The translations under genes and the position numbers were made by a program. The notes under the pieces were generated by a model. The model was given only the letters and a program-made list of their open reading frames with translations, was not told the origin of the DNA and did no database searches. A stretch of 64,000 nt of DNA, from the NCBI RefSeq assembly GCF_001648155.1, contig NZ_CP015199.1:2552501-2616500 (forward strand), in the 5' to 3' direction. This document shows positions 50,538-59,000 of this stretch, in pieces; the stretch's first letter is position 1; each line of letters starts with the position of its first letter. The DNA is from Chryseobacterium glaciei. GTDB taxonomy: Bacteria; Bacteroidota; Bacteroidia; Flavobacteriales; Weeksellaceae.

Positions 50538-51380
50538 ATGGCAGATGAAAATGTATACAGTCAGAATCTTACTTTAGACGAGATTGTATTTGAAAATAGA
50601 AACAAGGCGTATGGTGCCTATGATCTTAGACATCAGTATCCAAGACTTCTAACAAAATCTTTTATTGTTGGAACGGCATTATTCCTAGTTGCGGCTTTGT
50701 CTCCGTTTATTTATCTTACAATTAAGAGACTTACTGAACCACCTAAACAAGAAGTTAAGGCAGATTTGGTTGAGATTCTTCAGGAAGATAAAATTATAGA
50801 GCAGCCAAAAGAAGAAGAACCACCTCCACCACCTCCACCAAAAGAAGAGGAAAAGATTGAGGTTATTCAGAACGTTGTACCAGAACCGGTAAGAGCTCCA
50901 AAAATTGAAACTCCACCGCCACCAATTTCTAAGCAATTAGAAACGACAACTGGTCTAAATAATCAGGAAGGTGTAAAAGCTCCGGCTTATACTCCACCTC
51001 CGCCGCCACCATCTACAGGTACAAGAACTTCAACAGCTGAAGTGAAGCCTCAGGTGAGCGATACTCAAGTATATACTGAGGTAGAGCAAACTGCAGAATT
51101 CCCAGGAGGTATCAACTCTTTCAGAAAGAAAGTAGGAGATAGCTTTGATGGTTCTGCGATGAACGGTGATGAAGGTACAGTAAAAACTGAAATTACTTTC
51201 GTAGTAGAAAGAGATGGAAGTATTACTGACGTAAAGGCTAATGGAGGAAATTCAGACTTCAATTCTGAAGCTGTAAGAACGATTAAGTCTATTAAGAATA
51301 AATGGAGTCCTGCAAAAATTAATGGTCAATCTGTACGTTACAGATTCAGATTACCTTTAACAATGAATTTTGAAGGATAA
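50538..51380 (+). CDS. tonB: Energy transducer TonB
   Basis: A 280-residue TonB. The N-terminus is cytoplasmic and short, with the motif AYGAYDLRHQYPRLLTKSFI, followed by one TM near residues 40-58 (VGTALFLVAALSPFIYLTI). A Pro/Glu/Lys-rich periplasmic spacer (KEEEPPPPPPPKEEEKIEVI; also PPPPPPSTGTR) reaches the outer membrane. The C-terminal domain has AEFPGGINSFRKKVGDSF, VVERDGSITDVKANG, and NKWSPAKINGQSVRYRFRLP for contact with TonB-box receptors. A perfect terminator follows. Confidence 0.95.
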   Translation: MADENVYSQNLTLDEIVFENRNKAYGAYDLRHQYPRLLTKSFIVGTALFLVAALSPFIYLTIKRLTEPPKQEVKADLVEILQEDKIIEQPKEEEPPPPPPPKEEEKIEVIQNVVPEPVRAPKIETPPPPISKQLETTTGLNNQEGVKAPAYTPPPPPPSTGTRTSTAEVKPQVSDTQVYTEVEQTAEFPGGINSFRKKVGDSFDGSAMNGDEGTVKTEITFVVERDGSITDVKANGGNSDFNSEAVRTIKSIKNKWSPAKINGQSVRYRFRLPLTMNFEG

Positions 51381-51401
51381 TTTATCTTTAAATAATAATT
51401 A

Positions 51402-51438
51402 AAAAAGAGAAGCAATAGCTTCTCTTTTTATTTTTTTT
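51402..51438 (+). terminator. Terminator after tonB
   Basis: Perfect 12-bp stem AAAAAGAGAAGC / GCTTCTCTTTTT with loop aata and a long T-run. Confidence 0.9.
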
Positions 51439-51452
51439 GGTATTTTTGTTTT

Positions 51453-51650
51453 ATGATGTTCAATTGGTTATCCCTGATTACAGGATTATTTTATATAGTG
51501 CTAGGAGGTGTAGTTATTTACTACAAATTCTTTTTCACAACTTTGGAGCCGGCGGTTGCTTATGCAATGGGTGGGCTTCTTATCCTTTACGGGATATTCA
51601 GAATATATAGAGCTGTTTCAAAAATTAAAGATTCTGGAAATGAAGAATAG
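51453..51650 (+). CDS. Small membrane protein, two TM helices
   Basis: A 65-residue hydrophobic protein with two TM helices: LITGLFYIVLGGVVIYYKFF and then a second with AVAYAMGGLLILYGIFRIYR, and a short charged tail KIKDSGNEE. It resembles C-terminal parts of DUF308-type membrane proteins in shape only. The start is one of two adjacent ATGs at 51453. TATTTTTG (51441-51448) lies only 5 nt ahead, so if it is the -7 box the mRNA would be almost leaderless. Its stop lies 11 nt inside the next gene. Confidence 0.75.
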   Translation: MMFNWLSLITGLFYIVLGGVVIYYKFFFTTLEPAVAYAMGGLLILYGIFRIYRAVSKIKDSGNEE

Positions 51651-52512
51651 TATTAAACTTATAATGCTATTTGTTTTTAGTGTTATTATTGTAAGCTGTA
51701 AAAAAGAAGATAAATCTCCGTCTTATCACAAAGGAGAGCTTACAATCCTTACGGACGAATCCTTTAAAAGTGTTACTGAAGCTTTAGCAGACGGATATAT
51801 GATCAATTATCCTGAAACAAAAATTAAAGTGGTTACAAGAAAAGAAGATTTAGGTTTTCTTGATCTCTTACAAGGTAAGGCTAGAATTGCTGTGATGTCT
51901 AAAGAACTTTCTCCTGAAGAAGTTAAAGCTTTTGAAGAGCAGGTTGATATGAAGATCTTACCTGCAAAATTTGCTGCTGATGCTGTAGTTTTTGTTGTTC
52001 CTATAAATTCTCCAAAGACGAGTATTTCAATGGATGAAATTAAAAACGGACTTCAATCTGATAATAAAGAGTTTATTTTCGATGGAACAAATTCAAGTAA
52101 TTTAAATTTCGTTGCTCAGAAGCTTAAAAAACAACCAAAAGACTTAAAATTCTCTGTAATTCCTGGAAGTCAGAATATTATTGAAGAATTAAATAAATAC
52201 CCAAACAAAATAGGAGTTATCGGTCTGAATACTTTCAGTAGACCGTATGATAAAACCTCCGAAAAACTAAGAGAATTGGTAAAAGTTCTCCCTGTAGAAA
52301 ATAATGGAAAATTGTATACCGCAAATTCTGATGGATTACGCGAAATGAAATATCCTTTTACAAGAGTTTTATACTTTTTAACAAACGAAGGAAACTTTAA
52401 CATAGCCAATGGGTTCATAAGATATTCGTGTACTCAACTTGGCCAGATGATCGTGGAAAAGGAAGGATTACAACCCTACAATATTTACAAGAGAGAGGTT
52501 CAAATGCGTTAA
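51640..52512 (+). CDS. PstS-like phosphate-binding lipoprotein
   Basis: A 290-residue periplasmic-binding-type protein starting at the ATG at 51640 (MKNSIKLIMLFVFSVIIVSC, lipobox at C20); longer in-frame readings are not supported. It resembles PstS-like proteins: ELTILTDESFKSVTEALADG, ARIAVMSKELSPEEVKAFEE, NSPKTSISMDEIKNGLQS and KIGVIGLNTFSRPYDKTS. No pstCAB genes are near. Its place after the exbB-tonB genes and before a TPR gene is kept in Flavobacteriia. It overlaps the small membrane gene by 11 nt. Ligand is inferred from the fold. Confidence 0.85.
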   Translation: MKNSIKLIMLFVFSVIIVSCKKEDKSPSYHKGELTILTDESFKSVTEALADGYMINYPETKIKVVTRKEDLGFLDLLQGKARIAVMSKELSPEEVKAFEEQVDMKILPAKFAADAVVFVVPINSPKTSISMDEIKNGLQSDNKEFIFDGTNSSNLNFVAQKLKKQPKDLKFSVIPGSQNIIEELNKYPNKIGVIGLNTFSRPYDKTSEKLRELVKVLPVENNGKLYTANSDGLREMKYPFTRVLYFLTNEGNFNIANGFIRYSCTQLGQMIVEKEGLQPYNIYKREVQMR

Positions 52513-52603
52513 AAAATATTAAATTAACGTTTCCCTTAAAATAATTACACTATTTTGGTCTGAAAATTGTGTAATGAATTAACTCAGTTTAGAATATATT
52601 AAA

Positions 52604-54256
52604 ATGAAAGATATAATGATTATGAATGTAAAGAAGATTGCTTTTGGGGCAGCCGTGGTATTTTTTGCCAACTTTGCCTCTGCGCAAACAGTACAAGATG
52701 GTATTAACAGTATTGACAGTGATAAATTTGCTCAAGCAAAAACTAATTTCACTGACATGATTGCTAAAGCACCTACCGCTGAAAATTATTTCTACTTAGG
52801 AAATACATTTTTAAGACAAGGTGAACCGGATTTTGCAAAAGCAACAGAAAGCTTCAACAAAGGTCTTGCACTAGATACCAAAAGTTATTTGAATAAAATT
52901 GGTTTGGCTGCTGTAAAACTAGGGAAAGGCGATAAAGGAGCAATTGCTGAGATCCAGAAAATTGTAACTGATTCTAGAGAAAAAGACGCAGAAGTAATGT
53001 TCAGAGCTGCTGAAGCTTTAACATTATTTGAAAAAAATAACTCTCCGGATCTTGCTATTCAGTTTTTGAATAAAGCAATTGAAAGAGCTGCTAAAAAAGA
53101 AGTTCCGGCACATTATTACTATACATTGGGAGATGCTTACAGGTTGAAGAAAATCCCTGGTGATGCAATGTCAGCTTACGATAAAGCTTTGCCATTAGCG
53201 AAAAATAAAGCATCCGTTTATACAAGAATCGGAACTTTATGGATGGCTGCACAACAATGGAAACAAGCGAAAGAAAGTATAGATAAAGCAATTGCTACAG
53301 ATGCTACCTATGCACCTGCTTACAAAGCTTTAGCTGCTTATGATATTAAATATCAGGAGAATGCGAAAGCAACTCAGGATTTGATCAACTATACAAAATA
53401 TGCTGATGAAGATCCGTATACTCAGTTAGAAATTGCTAAACTTTATTTCACTAATGAAGATTATGCAAACTCTAAGATGATCTTAGACAAGATCTTTGAC
53501 AAAGTTGATGATCCAATTAAATTTAAATTAAGAGCATATCAATTATATGCTGACGGAAAATATGCTGAAGCTAAGCAAAGCATGGATAGTTTCGTTTCTC
53601 AGGCTGAAAAGTCTAGAGTACAGCCTGCTGACCAAGGTTTACAAGGTCTAATTGCTGCTGGTTTGGCGAAAGACGAAAAAGATGCTGCTAAGAAAACAGC
53701 TTTAATGACTGAAGCTCAACAAAAAGTAGCAATTGCAAAAGGTGCAAAAGATGAAACATTGAAGTGGGATATGGAGCTTGCTAAAATCGCTGGAGGTGGT
53801 GCTGTATCACAAGGTTCTGCTGATATTGGACCTACAAACCCAACGATTGAAGGATTAAAACAAAAAGTTGCTGCTAATGCTCAGGATACAGATTCATTAT
53901 TTAAGTTGGCAACAGCTTATCAAGATGCTAAAAACTGGAACGGAGCAATCCTTACATGGCAGAAAATGAGTACGCTTCTTCCTGATTGGGCACCTGCTTA
54001 CTACAGTCAAGGATATTCTTATCAGCAAGCTGGAAATAACGACGCCGCAAAAATTGCTTATGAGAAATTTATCTCAACGGTAAAACCTGCAGACAAGGAA
54101 GCTAACAAGCAAACATTGGCTTATGCTTACTTTGCAGTAGCTTATATGAATAAAGATTCTGATCTTGCGAAAGCAAAAGATTATGTAGCGAAATCTTTAC
54201 AATTAGATCCAACATACCAAGATGCTGTGAAGCTGAACGGAGAGATCAACAAGTAA
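52604..54256 (+). CDS. Secreted TPR-repeat protein
   Basis: A 550-residue protein with a signal peptide: VKKIAFGAAVVFFANFASAQ (MKDIMI may be an extension, as ATGs at codons 1, 5 and 7 are possible starts). The rest is a chain of tetratricopeptide repeats: NYFYLGNTFLRQGEPDFAKA, HYYYTLGDAYRLKKIPGDAM, YTRIGTLWMAAQQWKQAKES, YYSQGYSYQQAGNNDAAKIA and more. TPR arrays carry protein-protein contacts in the periplasm. It belongs to the TonB-PstS-TPR block that is conserved in Flavobacteriia. Confidence 0.9.
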   Translation: MKDIMIMNVKKIAFGAAVVFFANFASAQTVQDGINSIDSDKFAQAKTNFTDMIAKAPTAENYFYLGNTFLRQGEPDFAKATESFNKGLALDTKSYLNKIGLAAVKLGKGDKGAIAEIQKIVTDSREKDAEVMFRAAEALTLFEKNNSPDLAIQFLNKAIERAAKKEVPAHYYYTLGDAYRLKKIPGDAMSAYDKALPLAKNKASVYTRIGTLWMAAQQWKQAKESIDKAIATDATYAPAYKALAAYDIKYQENAKATQDLINYTKYADEDPYTQLEIAKLYFTNEDYANSKMILDKIFDKVDDPIKFKLRAYQLYADGKYAEAKQSMDSFVSQAEKSRVQPADQGLQGLIAAGLAKDEKDAAKKTALMTEAQQKVAIAKGAKDETLKWDMELAKIAGGGAVSQGSADIGPTNPTIEGLKQKVAANAQDTDSLFKLATAYQDAKNWNGAILTWQKMSTLLPDWAPAYYSQGYSYQQAGNNDAAKIAYEKFISTVKPADKEANKQTLAYAYFAVAYMNKDSDLAKAKDYVAKSLQLDPTYQDAVKLNGEINK

Positions 54257-54280
54257 TTTAAAATTTAAATTATAGATATT

Positions 54281-54317
54281 AAAACTTCCCATTCGTAATG
54301 TTTGGGAAGTTTTTATT
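54281..54317 (+). terminator. Terminator after the TPR gene
   Basis: Stem AAAACTTCCC / GGGAAGTTTT with 13-nt loop and T-run. The bshB1 -33 TTTG lies within this region. Confidence 0.8.
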
Positions 54318-54333
54318 TTAAACCTTATATTTG
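54301..54333 (+). promoter_or_regulatory. bshB1 promoter overlapping the terminator
   Basis: TTTG (54301-54304), 21 bp, TATATTTG (54326-54333). This gives a leader of about 70 nt before the ATG at 54407. The -33 box lies in the loop of the preceding terminator. Confidence 0.45.
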
Positions 54334-54406
54334 AAAATATGAAACGTCAGGATTAAAATTTGAGTATAATTCTTGGGCGTTCAATCTTACAAATTAAAAA
54401 GAATAA

Positions 54407-55126
54407 ATGAAAATAGATATACTTGCTTTTGGAGCACATCCTGATGATGTTGAATTGGGTTGCGGCGGAACAATTGCCAAATTAATTTCGGAAGGTAAAA
54501 AATGCGTTATCGTTGATTTAACGAAAGGCGAAATGGGAACCAGAGGTACGGATGAAACAAGAAGAATCGAGGCAGGAAATTCTGCGAAGATTCTTGGAGT
54601 TTCCGCGAGAGAAAATTTAGGAATGAAAGATGGCTTTCTTGTGAATTCTGAAGAATATCAATTAATGATCGTAAAAATGATTCGCAAATACCAGCCGGAA
54701 ATCGTTTTAGCGAATGCGATTGATGATAGACATCCAGATCACGCAAAAGGAGCGAAATTAGTGTCAGATGCGTGCTTTTTATCTGGCTTAAGAAAAATTG
54801 AAACTTCGGAAAACGGAGAAAACCAAGAGGTGTGGAGACCGAAGCATATTTTCAATTATATTCAGTGGAAAAATATCAAACCGGAGTTCGTTATTGATAT
54901 ATCTGAACATCTTGATAAGAAGATTGAAGCTTGTATGGCCTTCAAAACTCAGTTTTATGACCCGAATTCTAAAGAGCCGGAGACTCCGATTACATCAAAG
55001 GACTTCTATGAGAGTTTAACATACCGTGCACAGGATTTAGGTAGGTTGTCGGGAGTTGCTTATGCTGAGGGATTTACGACTGAGAAGCTGATTGCGATGA
55101 AAAATTTTGAAGGAATTATTTTGTAA
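54407..55126 (+). CDS. bshB1: Bacillithiol biosynthesis deacetylase BshB1
   Basis: A 239-residue metal-dependent deacetylase of the PIG-L/LmbE family. BshB1 removes the acetyl from GlcNAc-malate in bacillithiol synthesis. Metal-binding motif AHPDDVELGCGG (H11, D13, D14) and the second site IDDRHPDHAKGAKLV are clear, plus TKGEMGTRGTDETR. The C-terminal tail YAEGFTTEKLIAMKNF is family-typical. bshA and bshC are not in the window. It is followed by tRNA-His. Confidence 0.9.
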   Translation: MKIDILAFGAHPDDVELGCGGTIAKLISEGKKCVIVDLTKGEMGTRGTDETRRIEAGNSAKILGVSARENLGMKDGFLVNSEEYQLMIVKMIRKYQPEIVLANAIDDRHPDHAKGAKLVSDACFLSGLRKIETSENGENQEVWRPKHIFNYIQWKNIKPEFVIDISEHLDKKIEACMAFKTQFYDPNSKEPETPITSKDFYESLTYRAQDLGRLSGVAYAEGFTTEKLIAMKNFEGIIL

Positions 55127-55149
55127 TTAAAAAATCTTTCTTATATTTG
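55120..55149 (+). promoter_or_regulatory. tRNA-His promoter
   Basis: TTTG (55120-55123), 18 bp, TATATTTG (55142-55149). The -33 box overlaps the last codons of bshB1. The tRNA begins 14 nt after the -7 box. Confidence 0.75.
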
Positions 55150-55162
55150 CACCACCAAAAAC

Positions 55163-55237
55163 GGTGATTGTAGCTCAGTTGGTTAGAGCGCCGGATTGTG
55201 GTTCCGGAGGTCGGGGGTTCGAGACCCCTCATTCACC
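55163..55237 (+). tRNA. tRNA-His (anticodon GTG)
   Basis: Clover-leaf complete with the extra G-1 at 55163 paired to C73 (55237). D-arm GCTC...GAGC; anticodon stem CCGGA/TCCGG with loop TTGTGGT (anticodon GTG at 55198-55200); T-arm GGGGG/CCCCT with TTCGAGA loop. The acceptor stem has one U-U mismatch (T5 opposite T68). The CCA end is not encoded. A terminator follows at 55245-55280. Confidence 0.93.
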
Positions 55238-55244
55238 CACATTT

Positions 55245-55280
55245 AAACACATTTTCTTCATTGAGAATGTGTTTTTTTTT
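55245..55280 (+). terminator. Terminator after tRNA-His
   Basis: Stem AAACACATTTTC / GAGAATGTGTTT with a long T-run. Confidence 0.85.
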
Positions 55281-55622
55281 ATGTACTAATTTAAAGAAAG
55301 TCGAGAGTATAATATTCTAAAGGAGCTATTTCCCGCTTTCCATTTCAATCTTTTTTTTCAAAAAAGGATTTTCATTTCTATCGGGGCTAGGGTATTGGTC
55401 ATTCTTACAGCAATACACCGAGATACAAATCAAACAAAAAATCCAAGTTTATTATTCTACAAGAGATAAATTATTTAAATCTGTGTCAGAATAATTTTAT
55501 CCTAAAACTAGAGTTAATTATATTTTTTTCCTTTAAAATATGTTAATTCTATCCTAATACCTGCAAAACATCATGTATCACGGTAAAAAAAATTACTACA
55601 TTTATGCATACCAACTTCAAAT
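55281..55622. other. Non-coding gap holding a conserved-looking structured element
   Basis: No ORF of note in 342 bp. At 55318-55420 a compact pattern gagctatttcccgctttcc, then a hairpin (AATCTTTTTTT / AAAAAAGGATT at 55347-55370), then atcggggctagggtattgg and a second hairpin (GGTATTG 55391-55397 / CAATAC 55411-55416) occurs. I recall a very similar string in intergenic regions of other Flavobacteriia, so it is likely a dispersed element or RNA. A weak -7-like TACATTTA (55597-55604) precedes the next gene. Confidence 0.5.
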
Positions 55623-56057
55623 ATGGAAATAAACGTTACAGTAAAGCAATTAGGTAAAAAGCATCCTATCCTTTCAGAGCAGAAACTTGAAATAGGTTTT
55701 AATGATAGCAACATCTCATTAGAAAATTTATTGAAATTAATTGTTCAGCAGCAGGTAGAAGTATTCAATGCGAAATCATTTGACCTAGAAGGAGAAGATA
55801 ACACCAAAATTCCTTTAGATAATTATCTGGATATTCTTACAGATACCGGAAAGGCAGGTTTCGGAAATATTTATAATCAAAAGAAAGCTGACCTACAAAA
55901 AGCACAGGAAAATGCTATCCAGGCATTTGAAGACGGAATGTTTGCTGTTTTTTATAATGATGAGCAGCTTGAAGATCTCAAACAAATCATAGACCTAAGT
56001 TTACAACACACATTTGCTTTCATCAGACTTACGTTTCTTGCAGGAAGTTATTGGTAA
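55623..56057 (+). CDS. 144-aa protein of unknown function, partner of the DUF4132 gene
   Basis: A 144-residue protein without signal peptide or membrane segment. It starts MEINVTVKQLGKKHPILSEQ and has a beta-rich N-terminal part, then LENLLKLIVQQQVEVFNAKS, and a helical C-terminal half (KADLQKAQENAIQAFEDGMF, then LSLQHTFAFIRLTFLAGSYW). I know no family for it. It lies 25 nt before the giant DUF4132 gene in the same direction, so the two are almost surely co-transcribed and may work together. It has no known motif of an enzyme. Confidence 0.75.
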   Translation: MEINVTVKQLGKKHPILSEQKLEIGFNDSNISLENLLKLIVQQQVEVFNAKSFDLEGEDNTKIPLDNYLDILTDTGKAGFGNIYNQKKADLQKAQENAIQAFEDGMFAVFYNDEQLEDLKQIIDLSLQHTFAFIRLTFLAGSYW

Positions 56058-56082
56058 TTATAGACACTGAATCTCAAAATAC

Positions 56083-59000
56083 ATGGAAATCACAGAAAAA
56101 TTAAAATCGAAAAAGGTCGTAAATTATTATAGAAATTTACGAAAAGAATTAAAAGAACAAATAGAAACAGGTCAGCAGTCAGAACTGCTTTCAAAACTGA
56201 ATCTCACGAAAGAAGTTGCAGAGTTAGGTCTGTTGATTGTTGGTAAAACGAATTATTATGAAGCCCTTACTTTAGGCAGTAAGCGTGCTGAGGAAATTAA
56301 AGAACTTGTAAAGTCAGATATTTGGGAAGATAAAGAATATTATAAACTGTTGGTATATTTTTTCGGTGACAATGCTGATCTGGTAAAACACGCATGGAGT
56401 AGAATGCCTTATAAAATGTATCAGACAGGATATTATCGTCGCTCGTTTCGTGCTCCCAATAATCATAAATTTACCATTCTCAATCAGTTAAATCTAATCG
56501 GGAATCTTTTGCAGTTGGCAAGCACATATTCTTATGGTGATGGCGAGCAAAATTATAATCTTACGTTAGAAGAACAAATCATGTATGACCATGCGATATC
56601 GAATAATTCACATCAGTTTTACATTTGGTCAGCGGCAATAGATACAGGAAATAATGGTATTTATGAATTGATTGAAGATATTATTTTCAATAAACATACT
56701 GAAGGAAAAGTATCCCGTAATATTATCAAAGCATTATTGAATAGCGAGCAGCAACGTTGCTGGGAATTAGTTGAAAAACTTTTGCTTGCTTCACAACGTC
56801 AGGAAGGCTTGAGACAGACCGTTTTAGAAGCTTTAGATGAAACCAGTGTTGGTGCCTTGCAATATATGACCAACGTAATCGTAGAGCATAAGCTTACTCG
56901 TTTTTCATCCGTTGTTCGTTCGGTAGATACTTGGACCGGTTTAGGCTGGGACGGGGAGAAAGAATCTGTGGTGAGAGGTATTGTATCATTGGCTCATACG
57001 TATTTTAATGATCCCGAACAGATTCCTATTGCGATAAAAAGTAAGAATAATAACGAAGTCTACATGGCGCTTTGGGTGCAGGCTGTATGGGATGTAGAAA
57101 AAACGATTCCTTACCTACATCAGTTATTTGATAAGGGGAATGCGGAAAAGAAATGTTTAGCGATAAAGTTCGCTGGAGAAACGCAGGATCCTTACATCCA
57201 AATGCCGTTGTATTATAAAGCAATATTGGAAGGGGATGTGCAAGTGTTAGCATTTGCAGGAGAGCCGTTGTCGGATTTACTAAGTGCTAATAAAGAGTCG
57301 AAATTTTTTATTAACAATCCAGATTATCCGGATTTATTTGAGAAGCTGCATGAGCTCACCAAAAAAATAGATAGTAAGGAAAAGAAGTTCGAAGGAAAGA
57401 TATTCTCTTGGCTTAATGCCACTTTCAATAAAAGTAATTTGTATGCTTCTATGTTTTATCTGGTCGGGGAGGATCGTGATAAATTAGCTATTGTTCTTTC
57501 TTATTTTGATCAGTTTGAACTTTCATTACGTGAATTGCTGACACGAAATATTTTAGGAGATCTCTACTGCTATTCTTATTCATATAATGCTCAAAAAAAG
57601 AAAAAAGCGGTAACTCCTTTCCAAAAAGAATTTGCATTTAAAATTTTAAAAGATAGAGGAGAATCTTTGGTTGCCTCAGGAATGAATGTTTTACAACAAG
57701 ATCCTTTAAATAAAGAAGAAGTAATGACTTTCTTTGATTTGTTTAAAAGAAAAAGCGGAACACTTCGTCAAAAATTGGTAGAATTGATTGTAGCGCAAAC
57801 AGATGAAGCTGCCACGCTGTTGGTTGCTGAATTAATGATTAAAGGTGATATCGAGCAACGTACCGCCTCATTGGATATCATGTTGCAGTTTCAAAAAAGC
57901 AAAAGAGTTCCTTTTCAAATTACTGAATGGACTCAGCAATATGCTGAAAAATCAAAAGTATCAGAAAGAGAACAGATTTTACTTAATCAGCTTAACCCTT
58001 CTGAGGATAAAGAAGTTCTTTGTGAAGAAAACGGATTCGGATTTTATGATCCTTCTATAATATCAAAATATGAACTGCCCAAAGTAGAAGCTGATTCTGT
58101 TTATTTGCAGGCTACTAAAAAAGATAAATACGGATTTACACAATCATTAGATCATATAAAAGGAGAATTAAAAAAATTAAGTAATCTATTCCTTCAGCAT
58201 AAAGACCACGAATATGAAGTAGAAGACTGGAATGGTTCTGCAATGAAGGTTTTAATGGGTAATTCTTTCCGTCAAATAAAAAATAATATTGGCGGTTTTA
58301 CACCTCAACAAATAGCTGAAAACTATCCGTTGCACGAAATATGGGAACAATGGTATCAGGATTCAGGATTGCAGCCGCAGGATTTATTTTTACTGACTTT
58401 CATAGATAATTGCGACAGAAAAGTATTCAGAGAGTTTTTAGAAGGTTATGTATTTTATCATAAAGATATCATAACTAATCCCATGAAAGGAGGCTATTAT
58501 TGGGAGAACCCTATTAGCAGAATTCTGGAATCACTACAATCTAAATATGTATTTGAAGAAAGAACAAATTTCTTAATTGATGCCTGCAGTATATTGTTTG
58601 CGAATCTTCCCGACGATATCATCAATTATAAAGGGAAAGATGATAAAGATTACTATTATACTTTTAGAGGAAATGGATGGCAAAAATTAGGTTTTTTTGA
58701 TGTTTTTTTAAGGTCAATCCCTTTACAGAACCTTACTGATGAACAACACACCAAGCAATGGAATTTATACCGATGGATGCAGTATAATGGGTTGCAGGAA
58801 AATATAAAAATAAGTGTTCCTCCTTTCCATGCGTTTTGTAAAGCTTATCAGTTGGGAATTATTACCAAAGGTGAGCTGTATGAAGGTATTTTCATGGGCG
58901 AATCTATTATACGAGATCTTACCACTACCAAATTTTACCATCACAGTGAGAAATATTTAGAAAAATACCCTTTCCTAAAACCTATTATAGATGAAATTCA

